64,000 bases of DNA from Mesorhizobium sp. M2D.F.Ca.ET.226.01.1.1 (GCF_004022705.2 NZ_RZOY02000017.1:26960-90959); one strand, 5' to 3'. Positions 31,254 to 41,213 are shown, counted from the first letter of the stretch. The notes: generated from the letters alone by a model not told the origin. Program-made: numbers and translations.

Positions 31254-34214
31254 TTAGAAGAAACCTTTGCGCTGCCACCAACCGGCGCGCTTCGGCTTGT
31301 CCTCGGTCTTGGCCTCGTCGGACACGTTCGAGGACACGACGGGAACAACCGGCGCATCGATCGACTGCGGCTTGCGCCGCGTCGGATGAGCGTTGGCGAC
31401 AGGCTCCGCCTCGGCCACAGCGGGAGCGGTGCCCGCTGGCTCGGGCTCGACAGCCACGGGCGCGACCTGGGCTTCCGCCACAGGTTCGGACACCGTCTCG
31501 ACCACGGTTTCCTCTGCGGCTTTCTTTGCTCTCGAACGGCGAGGCTTCTTCGGCTTCTCTGCCGCATCTGCATCGTCATTGGCCGCAGCGGGAGCTGTGG
31601 GCTGTTCGGGCGCGGCTGCGACTGCCGGCTCGCCGGCGTCCTCGTCTTCTGCCGCTTCGTCCTCGATGTCGCCGACAGCTTCGCCGGCGCCGGCCTCCGA
31701 GACCTCGTCCTCGCGGCGATTGCGTTTGCCGCCGCGCTTGCCGCGCCGGCGCTTCTTGCCGGCGCCGTCCTCGGCGGTCACCGCCACGGCTTCGCTGTCG
31801 AGGACTTCCTGGGCTGTCTCTTCCGTTGCCTCATCACCGGCTGCGCCTGTTGCCTCCGGCGCTGGAGCGGCAATGGCGTCACCACTATGCTCGCGGTCGC
31901 GATCCCTGCCGCCACGCCGCCGCCGGCGCTTGCGGCGCTTGCGATCGCGGCCTTCGCCGTCCTCGGAGCGCTGCTGGTGCAGGCCCTGCTGCTGCGGATG
32001 GCGCGGCTGTTCGGCCTGCACCGCAACCTCTTCCTCTTCCTCGATGACGATCTCGTCCTCGGGCTCCTCAGGCTCGACATAGGCCGGCAAGCTGCGCACC
32101 TCGACAAAGCCTTCCGGCTTCTCGGCAATGGCGCCGCGGAAGATCGCGTAGTGCTGGGTGCCGAGCGTCTCGTCGGCCTCGATCGTGATCGTCAGGCCGA
32201 AGCGCGCTTCGAGCTCGACCAGATTGGCGCGCTTGTGATTGAGCACGTAAAGCGCGGTCGCGGCAGGCGTACGCACGATGATGTGGCTGCGCGAGTCCTT
32301 GAGCAGGAATTCCTCGATCGCCCGCACCACCATCAGCGCCACGGAGGAATCGGAGCGCACATGGCCGGTGCCGCCGCAATGCGGGCACGGCTTCATGGTC
32401 GATTCCAGCACGCTGGCGCGGATGCGCTGGCGTGACATTTCCATAAGGCCGAAATGCGAGATGCGGCCGACCTGGATGCGGGCGCGGTCGTTCTTGAGGT
32501 GATCCTTCAGCCGCTTCTCGACGGAGCGGTTGTTGCGGTTCTCCTCCATGTCGATGAAGTCGATGACGATCAAGCCCGCTAGGTCGCGCAACCTGAGCTG
32601 GCGCGCCACTTCCTCGGCCGCCTCCAGATTGGTGTGGAGCGCGGTCTCCTCGATCGAATGCTCCTTGGTGGAGCGGCCGGAGTTGACGTCGATCGAAACC
32701 AGCGCCTCGGTCTGGTTGATGATGATGTAGCCGCCGCTCTTCAGCGTCACCTGCGGCTGCAGCATGCGGTCGAGCTGCGCCTCTATTCCGTTGCGCACGA
32801 AGATCGGTGTGGTGTCGCGGTATGGCTGAACCACCTTGGCGTGGCTCGGCATCAGCATGCGCATGAAGTCCTTGGCCTCGCGGTAACCGTCCTCGCCGGA
32901 GACCAGGATCTCGTCGATATCCTTGTTGTAGAGATCGCGCACCGAGCGCTTGATCAGGCTGCCTTCCTCATAGACCAGGGCAGGGGCCGACGACTGCAGC
33001 GTCAGGTTGCGGACGTTTTCCCAAAGCCGCATCAGATATTCGTAGTCGCGCTTGATTTCGGCCTTGGTGCGGCTTTCGCCGGCGGTGCGCAGGATGACGC
33101 CCATGCCCTGCGGCACTTCGAGGTCGGCTACGACCTCCTTCAGGCGCTTGCGGTCCTGCGCGTTGGTGATCTTGCGCGAGATGCCGCCGCCGCGCGCGGT
33201 GTTCGGCATCAGCACCGAATAGCGGCCGGCAAGCGAAAGATAGGTGGTGAGCGCCGCGCCCTTGTTGCCGCGCTCTTCCTTGACCACCTGCACCAAGAGG
33301 ATCTGGCGGCGCTTGATGACTTCTTGGATCTTGTACTGGCGACGCACCGGCTTGCGCCGGTTGCGGATTTCCTCGAGCGCATCCTCGGCGCCGACCGACT
33401 CTACCTCATGCTCGTCCGAATGCGCGGACGAGACCTCTTCCAGCATGCCGCGATCATTGTCGCTGGTGACGGCTTCGCCGACCTGTTCGGGGCCAACCTG
33501 CTCGGGCTGATCCGCCTGCGGGACCGCCTCGGAGATCACGTCGGCTTCGACGTTCGCGGCAATCGAGGTCGGCCCACCTTCGGAAGGCTTGCCCTCTTCG
33601 TCTTCACTGACGTCGCCACCGGCCTCGGTGTCGGATTGCTCAGCCGTTTCCGACACCGCTTCGACTTCGACGACGTCATCGGAGGTTTCGGGATTCTCGG
33701 CTGAAGCGTCGGCGGTCTCGCCGGCATCCCCGCTCGCGGTAACCATGGCCGTGGTTTCGTCAGCCGCTACGGCCTCGGCCGGGCTTTCCTCGTTTTCCGA
33801 GGCAGCCTGCTTGAGCTCGCCGCGGTCGCGGTTCTTGCCGCCGCGCCGCCGGTTGCGACGGCCGCCGCGATCGCGCGCCTGATGCTCCTCGCCGTTCTCG
33901 GCCTCCTCGTCGTCTTCGTCCTCGGCTTCCTGCGCTTCGGCGCGCAGCAGGGCCTGACGGTCGGCGACTGGAATCTGGTAGTAGTCGGGGTGAATTTCAC
34001 TGAAGGCGAGAAAACCGTGACGGTTGCCGCCATATTCGACAAAGGCTGCCTGGAGGGAAGGTTCGACGCGGGTTACGCGGGCGAGGTAGATGTTTCCTTT
34101 GAGCTGCTTCTTGTCCTGGGATTCAAAATCGAATTCTTCGATGCGGTTACCGCGAACGACAACAACGCGTGTTTCCTCCGGGTGGGAGGCGTCTATCAGC
34201 ATCTTGTTGGGCAT
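31254..34214 (-). CDS. rne: Ribonuclease E/G
   Basis: 986 residues. The S1 domain (about 35-340) is split by an acidic, low-complexity insert of roughly 200 residues starting near 92. The catalytic core holds the DNase I-like acidic residues (VSIDVNSGR, VIDFIDMEEN) and the Zn-link CPHCGGTG. The C-terminal 330 residues are disordered with Arg-rich RNA-binding blocks and end in RAGWWQRKGFF; in Caulobacter a GWW-type end recruits PNPase. It initiates mRNA decay and tRNA/rRNA processing. ATG 34214 gives MPNKMLIDASHPEETR. Confidence 0.95.
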   Translation of the reverse strand: MPNKMLIDASHPEETRVVVVRGNRIEEFDFESQDKKQLKGNIYLARVTRVEPSLQAAFVEYGGNRHGFLAFSEIHPDYYQIPVADRQALLRAEAQEAEDEDDEEAENGEEHQARDRGGRRNRRRGGKNRDRGELKQAASENEESPAEAVAADETTAMVTASGDAGETADASAENPETSDDVVEVEAVSETAEQSDTEAGGDVSEDEEGKPSEGGPTSIAANVEADVISEAVPQADQPEQVGPEQVGEAVTSDNDRGMLEEVSSAHSDEHEVESVGAEDALEEIRNRRKPVRRQYKIQEVIKRRQILLVQVVKEERGNKGAALTTYLSLAGRYSVLMPNTARGGGISRKITNAQDRKRLKEVVADLEVPQGMGVILRTAGESRTKAEIKRDYEYLMRLWENVRNLTLQSSAPALVYEEGSLIKRSVRDLYNKDIDEILVSGEDGYREAKDFMRMLMPSHAKVVQPYRDTTPIFVRNGIEAQLDRMLQPQVTLKSGGYIIINQTEALVSIDVNSGRSTKEHSIEETALHTNLEAAEEVARQLRLRDLAGLIVIDFIDMEENRNNRSVEKRLKDHLKNDRARIQVGRISHFGLMEMSRQRIRASVLESTMKPCPHCGGTGHVRSDSSVALMVVRAIEEFLLKDSRSHIIVRTPAATALYVLNHKRANLVELEARFGLTITIEADETLGTQHYAIFRGAIAEKPEGFVEVRSLPAYVEPEEPEDEIVIEEEEEVAVQAEQPRHPQQQGLHQQRSEDGEGRDRKRRKRRRRRGGRDRDREHSGDAIAAPAPEATGAAGDEATEETAQEVLDSEAVAVTAEDGAGKKRRRGKRGGKRNRREDEVSEAGAGEAVGDIEDEAAEDEDAGEPAVAAAPEQPTAPAAANDDADAAEKPKKPRRSRAKKAAEETVVETVSEPVAEAQVAPVAVEPEPAGTAPAVAEAEPVANAHPTRRKPQSIDAPVVPVVSSNVSDEAKTEDKPKRAGWWQRKGFF

Positions 34215-34822
34215 TATCTTGTTTCCTGCCGGCAGCAGACAGCCGCAGCTGGCGTGGCAGGGCCCGCCGCTGTGCGCCTGTATATGTGTGCATGCCGGAT
34301 AATTGAATGTCCGCCGGCCGCCGCTTGAGCGCAATGGCGGTGCCGCCCGCAGCCATTGTGGCGCGGTTTGATGCGGACCTTTCCATGATTGCGCTTGAAG
34401 GCATCGGCACCCAGCAGAACCTTTTGAACCAAAGCCCGGGCTGCGCCGGACCAGCTTGTTTGCTCACAAAGAGCCGGCGCGGGGCAAACCCGGCCGTTTT
34501 CCTCACGCAAGCGATTCCCCCGCCACGAGGGCACGCCTGCGAAATTCGTCGCGACCACCTGAGCCTGGAAGGGTAAAGGAGCCGCCTTTGCATCCGACCT
34601 TAGGCAGGAAACTGCTGAGGCGAGCGGTTCCAGGATTGCAGTGATCCAACGTCGCTTTTATGATTTGGCGGGATGGAAGGCAACCCCGATTTCGGATGCC
34701 GGCAAAAAGCGCTTCCGCAGGGGAAGGTGCCCTTCACGTCACTCATTAAAGGCTTGGTTAACCTTCTCTGAATACCAATCGTTAATCGGGCTGACGGGCA
34801 CTCTGCGAGAAGACTGGGCGCA
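34215..34822. other. 608-bp gap between rne and amiC
   Basis: Both neighbours start here in divergent directions, so it holds the long rne leader and the amiC promoter. Short frames across it have no family similarity, no ribosome site and a biased composition, so I call no gene. AT-rich tracts at 34743-34790 (TTAAAGGCTTGGTTAACC) may hold the amiC promoter. A long rne leader would suit RNase E autoregulation. Confidence 0.45.
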
Positions 34823-36109
34823 ATGCGCCAAACCGGGAGCGACGGAAAAGAGATGGGACGTGCAGGGGCCGCAAACAAGAGGGGTGGGGCGGCGGCGCAT
34901 CTGCAGCGCATGGCCTGGGCCGCTTTGCTGCTGGCGGTCGCCCTGTGTTTCACCGCCGCTGCGCGGGCCGACGCCCTGCTCGGCGCGACCGGCTACAAGA
35001 TGGCCGGCGACGCCACCAAGACGCGCATCGTTGTGAATTTCGATCGCGAGCCGGACATCAAATGGTTCCTGCTGCGCGGCCCTAATCGCCTGGTTGTCGA
35101 CCTGCCGCGCACACGATTCGCGCTCGACGCGAAGGATGTGAAGCCACGCGGCCTCGTGCGGGCTGTTCGCTACGGCGATCAAGGACACGGCTCGCGCCTG
35201 ATCCTCACCGGCAAGGGACCTTTCACCGTCGACAAGCTCGATGTGCTGAAGAATGACGACGGCAGCGGCTACCGCATCGCCATCGATATGTCGGCCGCCT
35301 CCGAGCGGGAGTTCGATGAAGCTCTGGCCAACCAGTCGCTGACGACCGGTTCGACGGTCTCCACCCAAAAAGGCGAGCGGGTTGGCACCGGACCGATATC
35401 GGCGCCCGGCCATCGCTTCACCGTGGTTATCGATCCGGGCCATGGCGGTGTCGATGGCGGCGCCGAAAGTTCCTCCGGCACGGTCGAGAAGGACGTCACG
35501 CTCGCTTTTGCCAAGGAGCTGCGTGACAAGCTGGCCGCGGTCGGCAAATACGATGTCTACATGACGCGCGACAACGACGTGTACCTGCAATTGGACGAGC
35601 GCGTACGCATCGCCCGCCAGCACGAGGCCGACCTGCTGATCTCGATCCACGCCGATACGATCGCCGTCAAGGGCCTTCGCGGCGCCACGGTCTACACGCT
35701 ATCGGACAAGGCGTCCGATCCGGAGGCCCAGGCGCTCGCCGATCGCGAAAACCTGTCCGACCAGTTCGCCGGAATGAAGATCGAGGACGACAACAAGGAA
35801 GTCACCGACATCCTGATCGACCTGATCCGCCGTGAAACGCACGGTTTCTCGATGAGTTTTGCCCATACGCTGGTCGGTCAGTTGTCGACCAGCGTCGGCC
35901 TCATCAACAATCCGCAGCGCTCGGCCGGCTTCAGGGTGCTCAAGGCTCCGGACGTGCCGTCCGTTCTGGTCGAGCTCGGCTACCTCTCCAATGCCAAGGA
36001 CGAGGCGCAACTGCTCAACTCCGACTGGCGCGGCAAGGCGGCGCAAAGCATAACCAACGCGGTTGCGCTGTTTGCCGCGGCCAAGACCGGAACCGCGACA
36101 GGCGGCTGA
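34823..36109 (+). CDS. amiC: N-acetylmuramoyl-L-alanine amidase (AmiC type)
   Basis: 428 residues. Signal peptide about 30-50 (AWAALLLAVALCFTAAARA), an AMIN domain (about 55-160) and an Amidase_3 domain (about 195-420): VVIDPGHGGVDGGAESSSG (His and Glu zinc ligands follow), ISIHADTIAVKGLRGATVYTLS and VLVELGYLSNAKDE with the catalytic Glu. It cleaves the peptide stem from glycan during division. ATG 34823 or 34853 could start it; both keep the leader. mrcA follows in the same direction. Confidence 0.93.
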   Translation: MRQTGSDGKEMGRAGAANKRGGAAAHLQRMAWAALLLAVALCFTAAARADALLGATGYKMAGDATKTRIVVNFDREPDIKWFLLRGPNRLVVDLPRTRFALDAKDVKPRGLVRAVRYGDQGHGSRLILTGKGPFTVDKLDVLKNDDGSGYRIAIDMSAASEREFDEALANQSLTTGSTVSTQKGERVGTGPISAPGHRFTVVIDPGHGGVDGGAESSSGTVEKDVTLAFAKELRDKLAAVGKYDVYMTRDNDVYLQLDERVRIARQHEADLLISIHADTIAVKGLRGATVYTLSDKASDPEAQALADRENLSDQFAGMKIEDDNKEVTDILIDLIRRETHGFSMSFAHTLVGQLSTSVGLINNPQRSAGFRVLKAPDVPSVLVELGYLSNAKDEAQLLNSDWRGKAAQSITNAVALFAAAKTGTATGG

Positions 36110-36338
36110 GCGGCCGCACTCGCTCCCAGCCGCCGGACGTCTGCAACTACAAGCAGCGTTGCATGACGACAACACCCGGCGTTATTATTGGACAGCCGAG
36201 TCCTGAAATTTCGCGCTGCCGTATTTTGTCCACATGGTGGCGACATGGGTCTCTGATTGCGGATTGGGACCGCCCCTGGAAGCTTGCGCGACTGTCGGCT
36301 TCGTTTAGGAAATTCCCGAACCTCGGACTGGAGCGGGC

Positions 36339-38795
36339 ATGATTCGTCTCATCGGCTATTTCTTTGGCATCGGCACCACGCTGGCGCTGCTGGTGGCCGC
36401 CGGTGTCGCCATCTATATCAGCCATGTCGCGAAGGACCTGCCCGATTATGAGGTGCTGGCCAAATACGAGCCGCCAGTAACCACGCGCATTCATGCCTCG
36501 GACGGCTCGCTGATGGCCGAGTATGCGCGCGAGCGGCGTCTCTATCTGCCGATCCAGGCCATCCCGGACCGCGTCAAGGCGGCCTTCATGTCGGCCGAGG
36601 ACAAGAACTTCTACAACCACCCCGGCATCGACATCACCGGTCTCGGCCGCGCCATCATCGTCAACTTCCAGAACCTTGGCTCCGGACGCCGCCAGGTCGG
36701 CGCCTCGACGATCACCCAGCAGGTGGCGAAGAACTTCCTGCTTACTTCGGACCAGACCTATGAGCGCAAGATCAAGGAGATGATCCTGGCCTTCCGCATC
36801 GAGCAGGCCTATTCGAAGGATCGCATCCTCGAGCTCTATCTCAACGAAATCTTTTTCGGCTTCGGCGCCTATGGCGTGGCGGGTGCCGCGCTCACCTATT
36901 TCGACAAGTCGGTCAACGAGTTGACGGTCGCGGAAGCCGCCTATCTCGCTTCGCTGCCGAAGGGCCCGAACAATTATCATCCCTTCAAGCATGCCGACCG
37001 CGCGATCGAGCGCCGCAACTGGGTCATCGACCAGATGGTCGAGAACGGCTACGTCACCCGCGAGGAAGGCAACAAGGCCAAGGCCGAGCCGCTCGGCGTG
37101 TCGCCACGCCGCAACGGCTCCTATTTGTTCGCCGGCGAGTACTTCACCGAGGAAGTCCGCCGCCAGATCATCGCCCGATACGGCGAGAATGCGCTTTACG
37201 AGGGCGGACTTTCGGTGCGCACCACGCTCGATCCGAACATCCAGCTCATCGCGCGCAAGTCGCTGCAGAACGGCCTGCTCAAATACGACATGCTGCGCGG
37301 CTATCGCGGTCCGGTCACGCATGTCGACATTTCCGGCGACTGGGGCGTGCCGCTCGGCAACGTGAAGGGCCTTGAGGACGTGCCTGAATGGACGCTTGCC
37401 GTCGTGCTCGACAGTTCGGCGGACGGGCTGACCATCGGCATCCAGCCGACGCGGCAGGTCTCCGGCGAGCTCGTCAAGGACCGTGTCCAGGGCACCGTCA
37501 GCAAGGACGACATGGGCTTCGCCATGCGCCACTTCGTCAACGGCAAGTCCGTCAGGGCGAAGTCTCCGGCCGAGGTTCTGGAGCCCGGCGATGTCGTCTT
37601 CGTGCAGAAGAACGAAGGCTCCGACAACACCTACATGCTGCGCCAGGTGCCTGAGGTCGAGGGCGGCCTCGTGGCCATGGATCCGCATACCGGTCGCGTG
37701 CTCGCCATGGTCGGCGGCTTCTCCTACGCGCAGTCCGAATTCAACCGCGCGACCCAGGCGATGCGCCAGCCCGGTTCCTCGTTCAAGCCGATCGTCTATT
37801 CGGCGGCGCTCGACAATGGCTATACGCCCGCCTCGGTGATCATGGACGGCCCAATCACCATCCAGAGCGGCAACACCACCTGGACGCCGAAGAACTATGA
37901 CGGCACGGTCGCCGGGCCGGCCACCTTGCGCTCCGGCATCGAGAAGTCGCGCAACCTGATGACGGTGCGGCTCGCCAATGACATGGGCATGAAGCTGGTC
38001 GTGGAATATGCCGAGCGCTTCGGCGTCTACGATCACCTGGCGCCCTATTTGCCGATGGCGCTGGGCTCCGGCGAAACGACCGTCATGCGCATGGTGTCGG
38101 CCTATTCGATCATGGCCAATGGCGGCAAATCGATCAAACCGTCGCTGATCGACCGCATCCAGGACCGCTATGGCAAGACGGTGTTCAAGCAGGACGAGCG
38201 CGGCTGCGAAGGCTGCAACGCCACCGAATGGAAGAACCAGCCGGAGCCGGAACTGGTCGACAATTCCGAGCAGGTGCTCGACCCGATGACCGCCTATCAG
38301 ATCACCTCGATGATGGAGGGCGTGGTGCAGCGCGGCACCGGCGCCACCATCGGCGAGCTCGGCCGCCACATCGCCGGCAAGACCGGCACCACCAATGACG
38401 AGAAGGACGCCTGGTTCATCGGCTTCACGCCAAACCTAGTCGTCGGTCTCTATATGGGCTTCGACACGCCGAAAGGCCTTGGCAAGGGCGCGACCGGCGG
38501 CGGCCTGGCGGCGCCGATCTTCAAGGATTTCATGCGCGTTGCTCTCGACGGCAAGCCGAATACCGACTTCCAGATTCCGGACGGCATGAAGCTGATCGCC
38601 ATCAACCGCAAGACCGGCATGCGCGCCGCCGAAGGCGCCCCCGACACCATCATCGAGGCGTTCAAGCCCGGCACCGGCCCGGCCGACAGCTACTGGGTGA
38701 TCGGTATGGGCGCGGATGGCTCGAACGGCTCCGGCGGCGCGCTATCGCCGCAGGCCAACCAGGCCATTCAGGACGGTGGCGGCGGCCTCTACTGA
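36339..38795 (+). CDS. mrcA: Penicillin-binding protein 1A (bifunctional transglycosylase/transpeptidase)
   Basis: 818 residues. An N-terminal membrane helix (about 5-30), the GT51 domain with EDKNFYNHPGIDITGLGRAI, an OB-like insert, and the transpeptidase with SxxK in GSSFKPIVYSA (about 485), SRN in EKSRNLMTV and KTG in AGKTGTTNDEKDAWF. It polymerises and crosslinks peptidoglycan at the inner membrane. Gap to amiC is 229 bp, without clear terminator, so co-expression is possible. A strong terminator follows. Confidence 0.97.
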   Translation: MIRLIGYFFGIGTTLALLVAAGVAIYISHVAKDLPDYEVLAKYEPPVTTRIHASDGSLMAEYARERRLYLPIQAIPDRVKAAFMSAEDKNFYNHPGIDITGLGRAIIVNFQNLGSGRRQVGASTITQQVAKNFLLTSDQTYERKIKEMILAFRIEQAYSKDRILELYLNEIFFGFGAYGVAGAALTYFDKSVNELTVAEAAYLASLPKGPNNYHPFKHADRAIERRNWVIDQMVENGYVTREEGNKAKAEPLGVSPRRNGSYLFAGEYFTEEVRRQIIARYGENALYEGGLSVRTTLDPNIQLIARKSLQNGLLKYDMLRGYRGPVTHVDISGDWGVPLGNVKGLEDVPEWTLAVVLDSSADGLTIGIQPTRQVSGELVKDRVQGTVSKDDMGFAMRHFVNGKSVRAKSPAEVLEPGDVVFVQKNEGSDNTYMLRQVPEVEGGLVAMDPHTGRVLAMVGGFSYAQSEFNRATQAMRQPGSSFKPIVYSAALDNGYTPASVIMDGPITIQSGNTTWTPKNYDGTVAGPATLRSGIEKSRNLMTVRLANDMGMKLVVEYAERFGVYDHLAPYLPMALGSGETTVMRMVSAYSIMANGGKSIKPSLIDRIQDRYGKTVFKQDERGCEGCNATEWKNQPEPELVDNSEQVLDPMTAYQITSMMEGVVQRGTGATIGELGRHIAGKTGTTNDEKDAWFIGFTPNLVVGLYMGFDTPKGLGKGATGGGLAAPIFKDFMRVALDGKPNTDFQIPDGMKLIAINRKTGMRAAEGAPDTIIEAFKPGTGPADSYWVIGMGADGSNGSGGALSPQANQAIQDGGGGLY

Positions 38796-38808
38796 CGTCA
38801 CCAGGCGT

Positions 38809-38844
38809 CGAAATGGGCCGGCAGGTTAGCGCCGGCCCATTTCG
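38809..38844 (+). terminator. Terminator of mrcA
   Basis: Perfect 14-bp stem: CGAAATGGGCCGGC (38809-38822) and GCCGGCCCATTTCG (38831-38844), followed by CTTTAC. 13 bp past the mrcA stop. Confidence 0.75.
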
Positions 38845-38923
38845 CTTTACAGTCCGCGATGCCGTGCCTATGTATCGCGCCTATTCCGAAAAGACCGAAA
38901 AGAACAGGACCGAACCAAGAGCC

Positions 38924-40055
38924 ATGCGCGCGGAAACGCTCAACATTGTCGACGAGATCAGGCAGGCCATAACCCTGCTGAGGAGGCATCTTTGACTGGG
39001 ATCAGGCTGTAAAGCGGCTTGAGTACCTGAATTCGCGCGCCGAGGATTCCAGCCTCTGGAATGATCCGATCGAGGCGCAGAAGCTGATGCGAGAGCGCCA
39101 GGAGCTCGAGGACGGCATCGCCGCCGTCAAGGGGCTGACCCAGGCGCTGGAAGACAATATCGGCCTGATCGAGCTCGGCGAGGAAGAGGGCGACGACAGC
39201 ATCGTCGCGGAAGCCGAGGCGGCGCTTCGTTCCATGCAGGGCGAGGCAAAGGCCCGCCAGGTGGAGACGCTGCTCTCCGGCGAAGCCGACGCCAACGACA
39301 CCTATCTCGAAATCCATGCCGGCGCCGGCGGCACCGAAAGCCAGGACTGGGCTTCGATGCTCCTGCGCATGTATACGCGCTGGGCCGAGCGCCGCCGCTT
39401 CAAGGTCGAGGTGCTGGAAGTCCATGACGGCGAAGAGGCGGGCATCAAGTCCGCCACGGTGCTGATCAAGGGCCACAACGCCTATGGCTGGCTGAAGACG
39501 GAATCCGGCGTTCACCGCCTGGTGCGCATCTCGCCTTACGACAGCAACGCGCGGCGCCACACCTCGTTCGCCAGCGTATGGGTCTATCCGGTCGTCGATG
39601 ACTCGATCGAGATCAATGTTTCGGAATCCGACGTGCGCATCGACACCTATCGCTCCTCGGGTTCGGGCGGCCAGCACGTCAACACCACCGACTCGGCGGT
39701 GCGCATCACCCATCTGGCGACCGGCATTGCGGTCGCCTGCCAGGCCGAGCGCTCGCAGCACAAGAATCGCGCCAAGGCCTGGGAAATGCTGCGTTCGCGG
39801 CTTTACGAGGAAGAGCTGAAGAAGCGCGAGGCGGTCGCCAACGCCACCGAGGCCTCGAAGAGCGATATCGGCTGGGGCCACCAGATCCGCTCCTATGTGC
39901 TTCAGCCCTACCAGCTCGTGAAGGACCTGCGAACCGGCGTCGAAAGCACCTCGCCGTCGAGCGTGCTCGACGGCGATCTCGACGAGTTCATGGAAGCCTC
40001 GCTCTCGCACCGCATCGAGGGCGGCGCGGGTGAAGCGGTGGCGGACCTCGACTAG
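38924..40055 (+). CDS. prfB: Peptide chain release factor 2 (programmed +1 frameshift)
   Basis: About 376 residues after a +1 shift. The first frame runs from ATG 38924 for 23 codons (MRAETLNIVDEIRQ...) to an in-frame TGA at 38993. Skipping one T joins it to DWDQAVKRLEYLN and the rest of RF2 to 40055. The peptidyl hydrolysis motif GGQ is in SSGSGGQHVNTTDSAV, and a stop-recognition SPF-like region (SPYDSN) is present. RF2 reads UGA and UAA. The frameshift lets RF2 control its own level: low RF2 favours shifting. Reading only the second frame misses the N-terminus. Confidence 0.96.
38981..38996 (+). promoter_or_regulatory. prfB programmed frameshift signal
   Basis: AGGAGG CAT CTT TGA C: a Shine-Dalgarno-like AGGAGG three bases before the slippery CTT codon and the TGA stop with C after it. 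This is the classic RF2 signal of many bacteria. Confidence 0.95.
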
Positions 40056-40108
40056 GATATGTCCATTTTCAGGTGAGGCTTTGCCCGACCTGAATCTGAC
40101 CATATCCT
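40054..40108. repeat. Dispersed palindromic repeat, TTCAGG family, copy 2
   Basis: AGGATATG ... CATATCCT at the ends, with inner TTTTCAGGTGAGGC and CCCGACCTGAATCTG. The core matches the copy at 31125. It starts inside the prfB stop codon. Confidence 0.75.
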
Positions 40109-40134
40109 CGCATTGCATGAAGGAAGAGCCGGTG

Positions 40135-40536
40135 ATGCGCACACTAACCGGACAGTGCCTTTGCCGTGCCGTCGGCTACGAGGTGGCCGACGAGTTTGTC
40201 TACGCCGCGAACTGCCATTGCTCCAATTGCCGGCGCACGACGGGCTCGGCCTTCAAGCCTTTCGCCGGCATCGAGCGAGACAAGTTTCGCCTCACCGTGG
40301 AAAGCAACAATCTGCTGATCTTCGGCGACGAAAACGGCCACGACGCCCATTGCAGGCGGTGCGGTTCGCTTCTCTATTCGCTGGTCCGGGAGGGGGCTTA
40401 CGTTCATGTTCCAATGGGAACGCTCGTGGACGAACCAAGCATTCGCCCGGAGGCCCACATCTTCGTAGGCTCGAAGGCGAAATGGTTCACAATCACCGAC
40501 GACCTGCCGCAGTATGATGAGCATGTTTCCGGCTGA
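40135..40536 (+). CDS. GFA-family (glutathione-dependent formaldehyde-activating enzyme-like) protein, copy 1
   Basis: 133 residues, single CENP-V/GFA domain. Zinc cysteines are in GQCLCRAV, NCHCSNCRR and HCRRCGSLL. Most members are zinc-binding proteins of unknown activity; the formaldehyde-activating role is known for Gfa only. Frames open further upstream, but ATG 40135 with AAGGAAG ahead gives the canonical MRTLTGQCLC start. A second GFA gene lies at 41366. Confidence 0.88.
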   Translation: MRTLTGQCLCRAVGYEVADEFVYAANCHCSNCRRTTGSAFKPFAGIERDKFRLTVESNNLLIFGDENGHDAHCRRCGSLLYSLVREGAYVHVPMGTLVDEPSIRPEAHIFVGSKAKWFTITDDLPQYDEHVSG

Positions 40537-40835
40537 ACGTCTGGAACCAGCTTGAGCCGAATCCCGTTGTCGGGCACCAGTTTCCGCCCGGCTAACCGCT
40601 GGTTAACCAAGCCGGCGCACGATTCTGGGTGGCAGAGGCTGGCGTGAATCGCGGCATCGCCGTTGCAAGCGGTTGCTTGCGTCAGCCGAGGAATCAGCCC
40701 AGCTTTCGTGCTGGGGTTAAAAGCATTTATGGCCGGCTGCGGCGTATCTGCGACCGACAATCCGGCCACTGGGAAGACACGTTCCGGGAACGGGCAAGCG
40801 AAAAAAAACGCTTGATGCTCGAAAGGAACGCTTCG

Positions 40836-41213
40836 ATGTCTGCTGCCAAATCAAGATCGGCCCAAGCCGCTCGACCGGCTGGCCGACTTTTGTTTTCCCT
40901 TTTCGCAGTTGGTGCCATCTCGGTGCTGGCGCCGCCGGCCATCGCCCACGACGCCAAACCCACGGCGGTGTTGCCGCAGGGTTGGAGCTATCCATTTGCC
41001 TGCTGCGCCAATTATGACTGCAAGGAGGTGCCGCAATCTTCAATCAGCGAGCGGCCCGAAGGCTACGTCATAAAAGGGACGGGCGAAGTGGTGGCCTATG
41101 CCGACAAGCGGGTCAAGAACTCGCCCGACGGGGAGTACCACTGGTGCGCCCATCAGGCAGGGCTCGACGCCGGCAAGACCATTTGCCTGTTCGTGCCGCC
41201 GCCCTCTTACTAA
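40836..41213 (+). CDS. Secreted cysteine-containing protein, unknown function
   Basis: 125 residues. Signal peptide to about residue 37 (LLFSLFAVGAISVLAPPAIAH). The mature part has CCANYDCKEV, a later Cys-Ala-His (HWCAHQ) and TICLF, suggesting disulfide bridges. No domain name is known to me; similar proteins occur in rhizobia. AAGGA lies before ATG 40836; an earlier ATG at 40815 would add seven residues. The 299-bp gap upstream shows nothing else. Confidence 0.75.
   Translation: MSAAKSRSAQAARPAGRLLFSLFAVGAISVLAPPAIAHDAKPTAVLPQGWSYPFACCANYDCKEVPQSSISERPEGYVIKGTGEVVAYADKRVKNSPDGEYHWCAHQAGLDAGKTICLFVPPPSY

Noticed and set aside
34307..34644. Two short plus-strand frames in the rne/amiC gap
   Set aside because: No ribosome site, no similarity, and biased residues; kept as gene-free.
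34823..36109. A lytic transglycosylase instead of an amidase
   Set aside because: The zinc-site motif DPGHGGVDGG and the final catalytic Glu region are Amidase_3 features.
36147..38369. A 740-codon minus-strand frame antisense to mrcA
   Set aside because: GC-rich antisense frame with biased composition; the plus-strand PBP1A motifs are decisive.
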